From Lunularia cruciata (Eukaryota > Streptophyta > Marchantiopsida > Lunulariales > Lunulariaceae): DNA of 64,000 nucleotides. Location: contig OX419757.1 in NCBI GenBank assembly GCA_948567375.1, positions 5,394,001-5,458,000 of the forward strand, written 5' to 3'. Below, piece after piece: positions 45,695-57,835 of the stretch. The notes beneath the pieces were generated by a model. That model saw only the letters and a program-made list of their open reading frames with translations. It was not told the origin of the DNA and made no database searches. Each line of letters opens with the position of its first letter. The first letter of the stretch is position 1. The position numbers and the translations under genes are program-made.

Positions 45695-47964
45695 ATGGAC
45701 AGTCTGTGCTTCTGCTTGCTTCACAAGATCCTACAACCTTTTTTCTTTTCCACTTCTGCTCATTGTTCTTGTTGCTAGGCCTGATCTTTCTCTACTGCAT
45801 GCAATCTCAAGCTCTCCAATTCTTACTCCATTACTACTATGATTTTCTTAAAGTGCAAAACTTCTAGATGCACATCCTTGAATTCTACCATCAATCTCTC
45901 AAACATCATTTTCTACTTCCCCAATGCTTCTTCTTGGCACTTAATAACAGTACCCTGCTTCTCAAAACTATCTTGCAAATCTTTCAAATGTTGGTCCCAA
46001 ATTACCGCATCAACCCAAATTACTTTGGCTTATCTTCTCCTTGTGTTAACTTCTCCTCCAACCCCAAAACTTCCATGCTAAGGTACATCACTATAGCCAA
46101 TTCATCCTTTACGTTTGGATGATCTTGCTCTATCTCTTTCCTCATCTTTTGCAACTCCACAAGCAATAGAGAGACATTTTTAGACAAATACTCCTCTTAG
46201 AACTCCTCCACTTTACCTTTGTCTTCTTTGTCCTTGGCTTTAGTAGGCAATTCTTCTCTTGGTGCCTTACCCAAAAGTCTCAATCATCTCACCTTCAAAC
46301 TGATTTCTTTTGAGTTGTCTTCATCTTCTTTCACTAGGCTTGGCCTTGCAAGTGTAGATTGTAGACCTCTCTTCATTCTTAATCCTCATGGAAATACCAC
46401 CATTGGCTCCTCTTCTCTCTCCTCCAAAATTTCTTCCTTGGGCAACTCCAGATATTGGCCATCTACTTCTTCCATGCATTCAATTTGTGCATGGAACTCC
46501 TCCTCTTCTTCAGCCCCTTCATCCACCAACTGTTGGACCTTAGGCTTTCCATCACTCTTGCTTGAATCTTTGACTTTGTAGCATGAGTTCATTGTCTTCT
46601 TCTTTTGAGTCTTTGTCTTTGCTTTTGGCCTCACCTTCAAACTCTATCCCCGATGATAGATCAACCACTCCCTCGTACCTTGGGTTCAATCTCCTCAACA
46701 TTCTTGATTGAACCAAGGATACTACATTCTCATGTTCTTTTCCTCAATGTTGCCCTTGGAATGGTTATTGACACAATTTGTTCTTGTCTCGCCTTGGCAA
46801 GGTCTTCATTGCCTTCTTAGATTTACTTATGTAATATTGCTTTTTGGATGGAAATGTGACACCAACACCTTCTTCTCCTCCAAATTGAGAAGATTTAACC
46901 CAAGGTTCAGATGAATTGCAAATGGTAAAAAATATTGTGGAGGCATCTTCATCTTCCAATTTTGGATCATTTGTCTAGTTTGAAGGTGAAAGCACCTCAC
47001 CTAATTCACCTTCTTTTATGCAAACATTTGATGAAAGAAGATCACATATTGCTTTGTTACATAGGTGGTACGCTTGGGCTTTAACATTACCATTAGAGCT
47101 CCAACAATACCTTACCTTATTGGATCTCTATAACTCTCCACCTTTTATCCATTCTTTGGGTGAGCAACACTAAAAGAATCTCTCAATTTTATAGTTTCTT
47201 CCAATGAATCACACTTTTGATAGAAGGTGACCCTGGATGAATCCCTAGCTCTTTCCCTAGAACCAATCTCCAATCCAACTTAGTCTAGCAAACTAGATTT
47301 CATCTTTTCTCCTTTGCTTTGGGACCATCCTCACTACTAGTAGCAATTTCTACCATGAAACTTGGAAAACTTACATTCTAATTCCATGCCAAAAATGTGA
47401 TTCAAAGTCTACTTAAGACCTCAATCCTTTTCCACTACATCTAGCCTTTGAATTGCTAGATTCCTCACTTCAAGTGAAGGAACTTGCCTATCTACTCTTC
47501 ATTGGCATCATGTGTTTTCTAACTCTTAGTTTCTTGCAAATCACTCCGACTACTATAATAATAAGTATGATACTTTTGGGATAACTCCTAAGAAGAACAG
47601 GTATTAATTCAACATTTTAGGATTCACCCAATGAAATGATGATTTTATGCTTCTACAATTCTTAGTCATCTATCACTCAAACTTCAATTGCAACTCATAG
47701 ATTTTGCTTGATTTGTTTTGGTCATTCTCAAGTTTATCCTACTCACAAAGAAGCCATTTTCTTTGAATGTAACTTCTTGCTTTGCGTGACCCAAAAATTT
47801 GTTATGGTTTCTTTGGATTGGGTTGCTCACCCCAATGCAAAATAACCTTAATTTGGGTTTACCATCCTTTAAGTCCAATTTGAGTCCTTCTTCCTCTAAC
47901 ATGAAGTCCGCTTCTTTGGGTCTAATCCGATCATACAATTCTTCCTTTTTCTTCTCTATTAGGC
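45695..47964 (-). pseudogene. Decayed minus-strand coding region, acidic coiled-coil, unknown
   Basis: Minus-strand frames form a readable but broken series: 'KLDLKDGKPKLRLFCIGVSN' (47684-47938), a Lys-rich then Glu-rich segment at 46386-46640 ('KAKTKTQKKK', 'EEREEEPMV'), and 'LLLVELQKMRKEIEQDH' near 46150. The latter has heptad-like spacing. No known domain. It lies just downstream (minus strand) of copy D's integrase end and may be an extra ORF or another element's gag. Plus-strand frames here are antisense shadows. Confidence 0.35.
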
Positions 47965-48279
47965 TTCAATTTGGCTTCAGACAAGGTCTCACTTCTTGTA
48001 TGGAAGGAAAGTAAGGTAGTTGGGGTGCATATTTACATAGTAAGGAAACCTAGAACACTAGATGGATTTTCATGTGTGGCGGTAGCTTGAGGTGATAGGC
48101 CATTGTGCGAATTCAATAGAGGATGTGAAAGGCCCAATAAAATAAGGTCTAAGCTTACAAGGGCCAACTAATGTGAGATTGGTTCTAGATAGCAAAACTT
48201 GATCTCCAATGCTGAACTTCATGTGCTTGTGATGTGCATCTACATTTTCATGTTGTTATTTGCATAGCCCTTCAAAAAG
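47965..48279 (-). pseudogene. Copy D integrase tail
   Basis: Minus-strand reading gives 'FSIGDQVLLSRTNLTLVGP' and then the 'IGPFTS' and 'PPHMKIH'-type linker of family 1, ending before the chromodomain. It joins the unidentified coiled-coil region near 47965. Confidence 0.7.
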
Positions 48280-50475
48280 TAAACTGATGGGTTTATCTCC
48301 GTAAAGATGGAGTAGGTTGTATGAAGGATCCCACAGTTGAGCTATTGCCATGGGAGCAATCTATGTACATGTATATGGTTGGCTACATGGATTATGGTCT
48401 TGTCTTCTTTGAGAATTCTTATGTATATAGATGATGGAGAATTGGGTGGAAGGTGTGTTTTAGTGGGAGGAGTCTTGAGCGAGAGGAGGACATTGAGAGT
48501 GAGAGTTGTAGTAGAGCATGGAGGCCAAGCATCAAAGAGACCAATTGGTTAGAAGATTCCCATACTCCCAATTTGCCACTCCCAAATCCCTTTCTCATCA
48601 GGCTTTAGATTCTACACCATGACAGCTTACGGGATTGGATGGTGGATGGTGGCACATTTTTGGGTAGTATTCATAGAGTCGATGATGGAAAACCCAAATT
48701 GTATTGTCCTTCTAGTGCTTATTTACAAGCAAGTATAGGACTTGAAAATCTATGTGCTCTTGTAGTTAGAGAATGACCCAATTTTACTCATGAGCTTCAA
48801 GATGGAGTTGTGGGTTCCACTTGTCAAAAAGTGAAGAGGCTAAATGACAAAATTGCAAGAGATTGGATTCCAAGGAAACGTTTTTTGACCATCAAGGGAG
48901 TTTGGAGAAGGCATTCAGGGAGAGACGACCATAGTTGTAGAGAAGAGTTGACATGCTATAATTTGGGGACTAGAATCCAATGATTTGAGATCAGTTCTTT
49001 GGGAGATATGATCAATTGAGTCAAGGGGGGTAAAATTCATACCCATGAGCACAAAATAGTTTATTTAGACAGCTTCATGAGACATCTTCATGATCTGTCA
49101 ATTGGGTTTTGATTTGAAACAGTGCTTATAATAAGGAGCTCAAGAAATTCTAGATTTTTTATCAATCTCAAATCAGATCTAGCCAATTGAACTTGGAGCT
49201 TTGGAAAGTGAGGAGTTGGAGATTACATTTTGATCAGGTTTGAAGATTTGGTCACTCCTAAAGTTCTAGTCCAAATCACATTGTAAAAATTTCCAATATT
49301 GTTGGTGGCTAGGTTTTTCACTTCTATGCAGTGTGTCATATGAATTACTCAAATAGACAATTCAAGGTCTTGGATCAAGCATACTTGGGTCTTTAGAGCT
49401 CACAAGTTAGCCCAGCTCAAGAATTGACTCATATCTAGGGTTTGGGGTTGGATTAGAGTACTAAAATTTATAAAGGTTTAGAAAAGGGGATACCAAGCTA
49501 TTGTGAAAAATTTGGTTAACTTTGGATTGATGGAGAGTAAGAGTTGATGCAACAAACTCTACTAAAAATATTATCATAAGCTCGGGAGATCATTTCTATC
49601 TTTTATCATGATTGAGTGTCTATTCTCCTATTTTTGTGTCTATGACTGAGGATTTTAGGTTGCTAGAGTTTGTGTGAGGATTAGGTGCACCTCTGATCCA
49701 TAAATCTAGGGAAAATTACCTAAAACTAGGAGCAAACCCTAAATTAGGGATTTCAAAATTAGGGTGAAAATTACAAAAAAACTGGCCAACTTTGAGAGCT
49801 TGTCAGGGGAGTTGTAGTGATCAGATTGTAGCTTATTTTATATTATTGGAAAGATTATCTCACATGCTTTCTATTGAATTCTAGAAAATAGTAATAAAAG
49901 TTAAATAGAGTAAGTTATGTCCATCTAAGTTACATAGGATTTTCCTCATCAATTAAACATAGGATCACTCCACTTGGAGTACAAATTGGGTGAAGGTAGA
50001 AGTACATATTGGAAGAAGCTTGGAGTATAAGTTGAAATTAGCTTGATGATAGAGCAAGAGTGCTCTGAAGCTCAATTTTGAAAAAAATCATGGAGAGTTG
50101 TTATTGGATTCTTATAATCAGATCCTTTTCGTGCTTGCATGCTTGTTTATATGCCCAGTTGGTTTGGATTGGTGTGTAGGCATTCTATTTAGGTTCTTTC
50201 CTTCTAGGAGTGTTGTGTATTTCTCCTTGGTAATGTTGGAAGTGATGACCTATAGACCAAGAGTGCATGTTATGATGATAGGTTAGATTGCCGTTACCAC
50301 TCTACCCAATAGCAAGAATACCAAAACCTAGAGTGAAGGGTTCTACTGGTTGGGATCTATGCATGCTCAAAGTAGTAGGGATAGGTTTACTTCCAACCTC
50401 TAATATACAGGCTCCATAGCTAGGCATCCTATGTGTTCCCAGAGAGAGAAAAGAAAAGTACAACAACATATTATT
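48280..50475. other. 2.2-kb unidentified insertion in copy D
   Basis: Copy D integrase is continuous on either side: near 50475 the reading is 'VENAKHWLQIAQN', and it resumes near 48280 in the next codons. The boundary sequences tttgca (left) and ttttgtg (right) overlap in the alignment to copy C, consistent with a short, decayed target duplication. Inside, no ORF or LTR family was recognised. Confidence 0.5.
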
Positions 50476-52283
50476 TCTATCAATTTTGTGCAATTTGCAA
50501 CCAATGCTTGGCATTCTCTACACCCTATTGGATTCTAGAAACAAAAGTGTTGATAGTGGTAACCTTTTTAGCCATTGGGTGTATTTTTTTCAAGCTTGTA
50601 GGTATGAAAATTTTCTCTCCATACATGAGGAAGGATGGTATGACTTGTATAGATGCATTCACTAAATTGTTGTAAGCAAATTCCACCAATGGAAGTAAGG
50701 TGTCTCACCTTTCTTGCTCCTCTAAGGTGAAGCTTTGGAGCATGTCCTCAATATTGTGATTAGCTTAATCTATTTGTCCATTGGTTTGTGGATGGTATGC
50801 CATGGACATGGCCAGTTTGGTTTTGAAGAGGCCAAAGAGTATTCTCCGACACAAACTAGTGAATTAAGTGTCTTGATCAATGATGAGCACTTGAGACAAG
50901 CAATGATGAGAAAAGACTATAGCTAAGTACAATTGAGCTAATTTTGGAATAATCACATCCTTGATTGTAAGATACACATGAATCATCATGCTAAGTTGGT
51001 CTACAAAGACTACAATAGAATCAAACCTTGAGATGGTCTTGGGCAATTCACAAACCAGATCCATGTTGACCTGTTCTTAATGTTGTATAGGAGTAAGGAG
51101 GTGAAGGAGTCATGTAGGAGCCTAATTAGATACTTTATTTTTTGCATAGAGTAGGCAGTTTCAAACATACTCCATCATATTGTTGCTCATCTTGGACCAA
51201 TAATAAATGGCATTTGACTACATCTAAGATCTTGTCCACTCCAATGTGACTTGCAATGATTAAATCATGACATTTTGCTAAGATAGTGGTTCTTAGGTTT
51301 GGGGCATCCAAGATCCATAACTTGCCATCAAAAAAGGGGAGTTCTTGGGTACTAGTTATACCTTTGGATGATTGAGCTTGTACAAACCTCTAATGATGAA
51401 ATGATTGAACCTCTAATGGTGAAATGATTGAGCTCCACTACAAATGCCTTCTCACCAAGATAGTGCCTCCAATACTTGGTTGCAAGGATAATGGCCAACT
51501 CTTCTCATTCAATGATTTGATAGTTGCATTCTACTAGTAATAGCTTTCAAGAGAAATACGCAACTAGGTGCCATCCGCCATTCCATTCCTATTGTAGGAC
51601 TACTCCTATTACAATAATTAATGCATCTATAGCCAGCTTGATTGGACATTTTGGGTCATACTTTTCAAGATTGGTGTATGTAACAATGCATCTTTCAATT
51701 CTTGAAAGATCAATTATTGTCCAGTTCCCCACATCCATTTCTTTCCCTTGCCAAGTAGTGCCATTAAAGGTTATGCAACCTTAGAGAAGTCCTTGACAAA
51801 TTGATGATAGAATTCCATCAATCCTAAGAAACTCTTGAGCCTGATCTTCTAGAGCACCTTATTTCTAAATAACCTCTATTTTATCTATTAACACTTGGAT
51901 ACCTTTTGCACTTACTCTATGCTCCAAGTAGTCTACTTCAGACTTGCCAAACTTGCACTTTGAGATTTTGGCATACAATTGATTTTATCGTAGAATCTAA
52001 AGGACTTCTTGCAAATGTTGTTTGGGCTATGTCATTGTCCTACTATAGACTAAGATGTTATCAAGGAAAATAACAGTAGATTTATCCAAGTACGGATGAA
52101 ATATATCATTTATCAAACTCATGAAAGTGATTAGTGCATTGAGAGGCCAAAAAACATCACTAGGTACTCAAAGTGACCATACCTTGTTCAAAAGGCAATT
52201 TTGTGTACATTTTTCTTCATGATCTTGATTTGGTTGTATCTGCTCCATAGATCAAGTTTGGTGAAGTGTTTTGCCCCATTAAG
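50476..52283 (-). pseudogene. Copy D RT end, RNase H and integrase core
   Basis: Minus-strand fragments: RT 'LNGAKHFTKLDL' near 52250, 'KSFLGLMEFYHQFVKDFSKV' near 51800, 'GVDKILDVVKCH' near 51220, and integrase core 'IVVFVDQLSMMIHVYLT' at 50950-51030. Many stops; strongly decayed compared with copy C. Confidence 0.7.
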
Positions 52284-52937
52284 TTAATTGAGCAAGTTAT
52301 TCATGCAAGGTAATAGGTGTTTGTTTTTCACCATTTTTAGGCTCCAATAATCAATGCACATGCATATTGTACCATCTTTCTTCTTCACAAACAAGACAAG
52401 AGCTCCATATGGTGATACATTGGATTGGATAAACCCTTTTTGTAGCATATCTTCAATTTGAGCCTTATACTCCTCCAACTCATGAGGTGATAGTTGATAA
52501 AGGACTTTACAAGGAGGACTCTTCCCACAAAGTATCTCAATTCTATGATCTACTCTCCTTTTTGGTGGTAATCCTAAGGGTAAATCATCCAAAAAGATAT
52601 CTTGAAACTTATTGACCACTTGAACCATTGAAGCTTCAAACTCTTGGATGGCCATTTGTGCATTTTGAAAATGAGAAAGAGGCTCCCAAGTGGTATCATG
52701 AAAGGGATACCCTTTCCAAAGGACCTTGTACTCAAAATGTTGTTGGCGGCCACGTTGAATATGGCAACATGCCAAGATACTATCAACTTCATACTCCTCA
52801 TGATCATTGATATAGACGTGAGGAGGAGGAGGAGGTTGGACACAAGAGGAAAAGGAAGAGGGATTAGAAACAAAGGGTTTCAACTTGGAAATGTGAAAGG
52901 AGGATGGAAACACATATGAGAAGGCAAGGCAAGTCAA
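52284..52937 (-). CDS. Open chromodomain-reverse transcriptase fusion frame (217 residues)
   Basis: One uninterrupted minus-strand frame. Residues 45-107 are a chromodomain ('[14 protein letters not shown]', '[19 protein letters not shown]') belonging to element E. Residues 108-217 are the entry of a chromovirus RT from copy D ('[14 protein letters not shown]', '[11 protein letters not shown]', '[15 protein letters not shown]'). In intact elements these parts lie at opposite ends of pol. The junction is near 52616-52630, and the frame is retained across it. It lacks the RT catalytic box. It is probably an accident of recombination that happens to stay open; expression is unknown. Confidence 0.7.
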   Translation of the reverse strand: MTCLAFSYVFPSSFHISKLKPFVSNPSSFSSCVQPPPPPHVYINDHEEYEVDSILACCHIQRGRQQHFEYKVLWKGYPFHDTTWEPLSHFQNAQMAIQEFEASMVQVVNKFQDIFLDDLPLGLPPKRRVDHRIEILCGKSPPCKVLYQLSPHELEEYKAQIEDMLQKGFIQSNVSPYGALVLFVKKKDGTICMCIDYWSLKMVKNKHLLPCMNNLLN

Positions 52938-52981
52938 TAAGCAATAAGAGAAATGATTTGGGTGACATTACATAGACCTAT

Positions 52982-54150
52982 CTAATTAAGAGCAAGTTTA
53001 TAGACTTGGGTATCAAGCAAGAGGGGTAGTTTACTAGATGAAAGCATGACCTTATCACCAATTTGAAAAGTGAGATCACAACGGTGTTGTTTTGCATATT
53101 GTTTTTGATAATTTTGAGCAACAAGAAGATGAGATTTGGCTTGTTGTAGAGATTGAGATATGGTGGTCAAGAAGGTGGAAATATGAGGGACATGAGATGG
53201 AGGTGGAGCAAGAATGGAATTTGGAACAAGAATGGAATTTGGAACAAGTGGATCTTAGCCAAAATTAAGGAAGAAGGGAGAGAATCTAGTGCTTACCTAT
53301 TTGGAATTGTTGTAGACAAACTTACCAACTACAAGACACTTGTCCCAATTGTTATGGTGAACATTCATGAAGGCATGAGCATATCTTCTAAGGTGCAATT
53401 TGCAATTTTTTTGCCCATCAATTTGAGGATGATAGGTTGTGGATGTGGACAAAGCAAGCTTGGTGCCAAGTATCTAGACGAGTGCTTGCCAAAAACTTTT
53501 GGTGAAACAAGGATCATGGTCGGAGATGAGTATACAAAGTATCTCATGATGCTTGAAGACATTGTCAAAGTAGATCTAGGCTAACGTTGGAGCATCCATT
53601 GTGTCAAAGGTTGGTGCCAAATGGATTTGCTTACTAAGATTATCCACAAAGACCACAATTTTTGTGTGACCTTGCTTTGTCTTGGGCAAGGATGTGATGA
53701 GATCTAAACTCATGTGTTTTGATCAAGTAGATGGAATGAGGAGTGGTTCAAGAAGTCCACTCAATTTTTGGTTGTTTGCCTTGTTGCATTGGTAGCTCTC
53801 ACATGATTGTACAAACTCTCAAACATCTCTTGCTATATAGGGCCATAACCATTGGTGTTGGAGGATACCCAAGGTCTTGTCCACACCCATGTGACAAGTA
53901 AATGGGATCATAAGCTTCTTGAAGATGCACAAGTCTGAGATCATCCTTGGTTGGGATATAGATCCAGTCTTCATGGAACAAAAAGCCTACCTTGAAGGAG
54001 AAGGTGTTTTACTCCTTGCGGCATGTTGCAAGACAACCTTATACCATCTAAAAGAAGGATCTTGTTGTAGAGCTATCTTAAACTTGATTTGAACCTTGGA
54101 GTCAATTGACACCATTGTAATTGCCACTGTGATGAGAGGAAGAGACTTCA
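52982..54150 (-). pseudogene. Element E integrase
   Basis: Minus-strand frames give 'VVVVDNLSKQIHLAPTF', 'LISDHDPCFTKSFWQ', 'STTYHPQIDGQ' and, at 52982-53170, 'QQAKSHLLVAQNYQKQYA', 'FQIGDKVMLSS'. Two D residues of the catalytic triad can be seen; the E is lost in a frame break. A local 18-bp duplication ('gaatggaatttggaacaa', twice near 53215-53250) lengthens the linker. Confidence 0.75.
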
Positions 54151-54160
54151 AATCAAGTTG

Positions 54161-55480
54161 TCATGATAGTGCATGAAGGATGACATGGAACGACCAGGTT
54201 TGTACACAAGTTTGATATGAAACAATTGGAGTTTTTCCTCCCATCAAGGATGTTGACTCTTCATGTTTTCCAAATGTAATGTTTGCAACAAGAGTTTGTG
54301 ATTGGTTTGCATGATCACCTATTTTTCCAAGAGATAATGCCTCCATACCTTGGTGGCATATACCATTGCTAGTTGTTCTTGATCTTGTGTAGAGTAATTC
54401 CTTTCTACGGTGGTTAATTAGCACAACACAAAGGCAATGGGATGTAACTCATCTGGGAATTCTTACTACAACATAGCTCCAACGGCAAAGTTAGAAGCAT
54501 CAAAATCAACCACACAAGGTAGTTGAGGGTCATATGGTTGAAGAATGTGTCTTGAAGACACCATATGTTTCAACTTCTAGAATACTTCTTCATGCTTGGC
54601 GGCCACTAAAAGCTTGAGTTCTTCTCCAAGAGGTTGGTCAATGGTGTTGCTATGTGTGCATAGTAAAGGATCAACCGTTGGTAAAAACTTGCCAATCCAT
54701 TAAATGCTTGTACTTCTATGGCATCCCTTGGAGTAGGCCAATTAGTAATGGCATTGATTTTCTCCTCTTTTATCTTGATCTCTTTTGATGAGATCTTGTG
54801 ACCCAAGAAAGTAACTTCCTTTTGCCAAAAGGCATACTTTGACTTCTTGTAATAAAATTTCCATTAATGTAGTCATCTTAGGACTTCTCACATGTGATTT
54901 GAATGTTTTGCCTGTATTTTACTATGGATTAAAATACCATTCAAGAACACCACCACATACCAATCCAATAGTTTTTCCAACACCCAATGCATCTTATTTA
55001 CAAAGACTGATGACTAATGGAACATTAGTGAGCCCAAAAGGTAGAACTCTCCATTCAAAATGCCCATACCTTGTGCAAAAGGTAGTCTTTTGCACATCCT
55101 CCTTATCAATATGGATTTGAAAATAGCCACTATGAAGATCCAACTTGGAGAAGTATCTTGCTCCACTCAATTGATAAAGCAAGTCATCAATTTTGAGGCA
55201 AGAGATATCCATTCTTCACTATTTGTTTATTGAGCACACGGTAATCAATACAGAAATAAAGTTCTCCATCCTTCTTTGGAATGAATATTAGTGGTGCTCC
55301 CCAAGGAGATGTACTATGTCATATGAAATCTTTCTCCAACAACTCCATAAGTGTTGTTTGCAACTCCTCCAACTCCTTTGGTGAGAGCCAATAGATTGGT
55401 CTATTCCTTGGAGTATTCTTTGGTAATAACTCAATTTCAAAAGGCATACCACGATCAGAAGATAACTTCCTTTGGCAAAT
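54161..55480 (-). pseudogene. Element E reverse transcriptase and RNase H
   Basis: RT entry 'LSPKELEELQTTLMELLEKD' near 55370. Then '[20 protein letters not shown]' and '[20 protein letters not shown]' at 54994-55212, then 'VVVFLNGILIHSK' where FLDD is expected (near 54940). The connection domain is 'NWPTPRDAIEVQAFNGLASF' (54606-54806). RNase H is only partly readable. Loss of both aspartates makes the RT inactive. Confidence 0.78.
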
Positions 55481-55504
55481 CATCTAGAACACATTTTCAA
55501 ACTC

Positions 55505-56320
55505 CTAAACTATTTGATCAACCATTGCTTGATGAGGCTCTTGGGTCTCCTTAGATTTTGTTTGTGCAATTGGCTTGATCCACATTGTAAAAATAGACTT
55601 ATCTTCCTCCTTATCTTGCTCTATGGTTGCTTCATTGACAAACTTCCCATCTAAGGACTTATCTTCTTTCAAAACTTGCTTTTTGGCTGCTTTCTTGACA
55701 AACTTCTCATCTTGGGATTGACTATTCTTAGGTGTCTTACTAAAAAGTGCCAAACAACCTAATAGAAAATTTCTACCTTGATGTCGTACTTGAATTTGTC
55801 ATTGGGTCCAATCAAATTAAACCTTGTAACATTCAAGCCAAGGCAAACCCAAAATGATATCATAGTGTAGAGGTGCCACTACAAACCTCATACACTCCAA
55901 ATACTCCTTCCCAATCCTAAATGTAATAGGATGTGAGATATGAAATGCATAACCCTTTCTACCATCTACCATCATTAATTTGCTTCCAATTATTGGCTTG
56001 ATAGGAATATATAATCTCTTTGCTAATTGCATGGACATGCAATTCTCTGAACTTCTAGAATCAACCAAAATCCTACAACCACGATCAGATATTACATCTT
56101 GCAAGTGAAGCAAACTTGCATAGGTCAAGCCTTTGATCCCATTGGAACTAATCAAGTTCTCAATAGATGGCTCAAAATCTCCTACTAGGATTCCTTGCTT
56201 CCTTGATGATTTTGCTCCACAAACTCCACTTGGGTGACTTGTCAAGGTCTCCTCTACTTGAGTGGATATTTAGCAATGTGATGTCCAATTTGATGACAAT
56301 AAAAACAACCACCATTTTAT
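55505..56320 (-). pseudogene. Element E zinc knuckle, protease and linker
   Basis: The zinc knuckle near 56265-56310 reads 'CFYCHQIGHHIAKY', its last cysteine changed to tyrosine. A 142-residue open frame (55817-56245) carries 'ILVDSRSSENCMSMQLAKRL' (D-S-R instead of D-S-G) and 'YDIILGLPWLECYKV'. The lysine-rich linker 55505-55753 contains 'IFTMWIKPIAQTK'. The D-S-R change would abolish a normal aspartic protease. Confidence 0.75.
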
Positions 56321-57351
56321 CACAATTTTTTCTCTATCTATAGTGCCAAGTGGTCTCCATTGAATGGCATCAATCTCCATTAGTGTGAATTCCTCCACCC
56401 ATGTGTAATGTATTGGTAGGTTCTATGGAGGTCAAGATTGAGACCAAGTTGTTGCAACCAAGGAATCAAAGTGTTTAGCCAACTGCATTGCTTCCTCCAA
56501 GTGTTTTGGCTCTCTCATGGTCACCTTTAATTTGGTTCATGACTTCAAGCTCCTCACAAATTGATCCAAAGCTTCACCTTCCAATATATATGGAATTTGC
56601 ATGATAGTGTTTTGGAATTGCATGATGTAACTCTTTATAGAGCCAATCTACTTCAACTCTACCAACCTATCTTGTGCAACTCATGTGGTACTTATTGCTT
56701 GGAATTGACCAATTATTGCATTCTTGAATGTTGCACAAGTCAAGATTGGTGCAAAAATATGCCATTCAACTTGCTCCACTTGGAATCGCCACCATGGCTT
56801 TGCTACTCCATCCAATTGGCTAGAAGCCAAGAGAATTTGTTTATCTTGAAGATTGGTAGCTTCAAAATAACATTTGGAGTCAAAAACAAAATTCTCTATT
56901 GCCTTTTGGAGATTCTTACTTTCAAATATCTTGGGTTTTGGAAATCAGATTCTGTTTCTCCTTCTCAAATTGGTGCTCTCTTTACGTGCTCTTATCATCA
57001 ATGGTCTCATTCATCCAACAATTAAGTAAGGTGCTCAATTTGTTGTTATGTAGTAGTGATAAACTCAGGCATTGCCACCATGGCTACTACTCTATCACAC
57101 TACCCTACTTTATCTAATTTATTAACATATATAGATTATAGATATATAGATGCAACACGTCAACCGTTCTCCATAAGTTACAACTGAAAGTACCAAGGGT
57201 TCCTCAAACAAGGTGATCACTTCAAAAATTCTGCCCAAAGCGTGAGTTGATGAACTGTGTGAAATGATGCTTCGGTAGTACTTGGACACAAAAATCCCAA
57301 TGATTTGGCAAAAATGGATTAAGTGGTCCATAAATATATTCATCCCATTCC
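56321..57351 (-). pseudogene. Element E leader and gag, degenerate
   Basis: Minus-strand gag words such as 'LYKELHHAIPKHYH' and 'SICEELEVMNQIKGDHERA' align with element F gag near 27800-27930. The first 200 bases (57150-57351) match F's leader, including 'ggaatgggatgaatatattt', and show where copy A landed in F. Confidence 0.6.
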
Positions 57352-57364
57352 TGCTGTAATACCA
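57352..57364 (-). other. Primer-binding site of element E
   Basis: Minus-strand 'tggtattacagca', a decayed Met-tRNA primer site one base inside the LTR. Confidence 0.65.
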
Positions 57365-57365
57365 A

Positions 57366-57835
57366 TGTAAAAGACCAAGACTGATGAGAAAAATAGGAGA
57401 ATGGAATATCACATTGGGACACTTGAATGTGTGGGAAACTCCGAATGCCTAGCATAAGCTTTGGCTTTGTTACTTATAAGGAGCATACAAGGCTCTTGAG
57501 AAAAAGCTTCCTTAAGCCATTTTCTTGGAGTGCAAGCCAAGTTAACCGAGAAGCTTCCTTCTAAAAGTCACCTATTTGGCATGCAAGCTAAGCTAGTTGG
57601 AAGCTTCTAGAAACTTCCTTCTAAAAGCTACCTACTTGGAGTGCAAGCTAAGCTAGCCAAGAAGTTTCCCAAGAAGCTTCCTCCTAGAAGTTACCACTTG
57701 GCATGCACGTTACTAAATACTTGGAAAGAACCAAGTAGTTTCCTAGATACTTCTAGAATATTCTAGGTTAATTTTGCCTATTTGCTACTTTGTTTAGCCT
57801 TGACTAACTTCATCGCTAAACTCCATATTGTTACA
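57366..57835 (-). repeat. 5' LTR of element E
   Basis: 470 bp, minus strand TGTAACAATATGG...TCTTTTACA. It is about 100 bp longer than the F LTR because of an internal tandem repeat. Confidence 0.75.
57505..57711. repeat. Four tandem units inside the E LTR
   Basis: Units at 57505-57550, 57551-57600, 57601-57661 and 57662-57711 share 'cttccttctaaaag' and 'ttggcatgcaagctaagct' or close variants, with a period of about 46-61 bp. The F LTR has about one unit. Confidence 0.8.

Larger units (their letters stand above)
47965..52619 (-). mobile_element. Chromovirus copy D (family 1), minus strand, interrupted
   Basis: Minus-strand remains from RT entry (about 52615) through RNase H and integrase, then a 2.2-kb interruption (48280-50475), then the integrase tail and linker to about 47965. 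Words such as 'LMALLGKGKKWMWGT' and 'MDLVCELPKTISRFDSIVVF' tie it to copy C. It has no LTRs or gag here; its upstream end is fused to element E. Confidence 0.75.
52616..57835 (-). mobile_element. Ty3/gypsy element E, minus strand, 3' LTR missing
   Basis: In minus-strand order: LTR 57835-57366, primer site, leader and gag (to about 56321), zinc knuckle, protease (to 55817), RT and RNase H (55480-54160), integrase (54150-52982), chromodomain (ending about 52620). After the chromodomain it runs straight into copy D instead of its own 3' LTR. The RT box is defective (FLNG where FLDD is expected, near 54940). It is the same family as plus-strand element F. Confidence 0.8.

Noticed and set aside
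46219-46581. 120-residue Ser-rich plus-strand frame
   Set aside because: Complement of the Glu/Lys-rich minus-strand relic; serine/leucine richness is what an antisense shadow of such codons produces.
53153-53584. 143-residue plus-strand frame
   Set aside because: Antisense of the element E integrase; the minus strand gives integrase words in order.
56561-57025. 154-residue plus-strand frame
   Set aside because: Antisense of the decayed element E gag and leader.
57505-57711. CRISPR-like spaced repeats
   Set aside because: Units are contiguous, diverged and inside an LTR of a plant retroelement; there are no uniform spacers.
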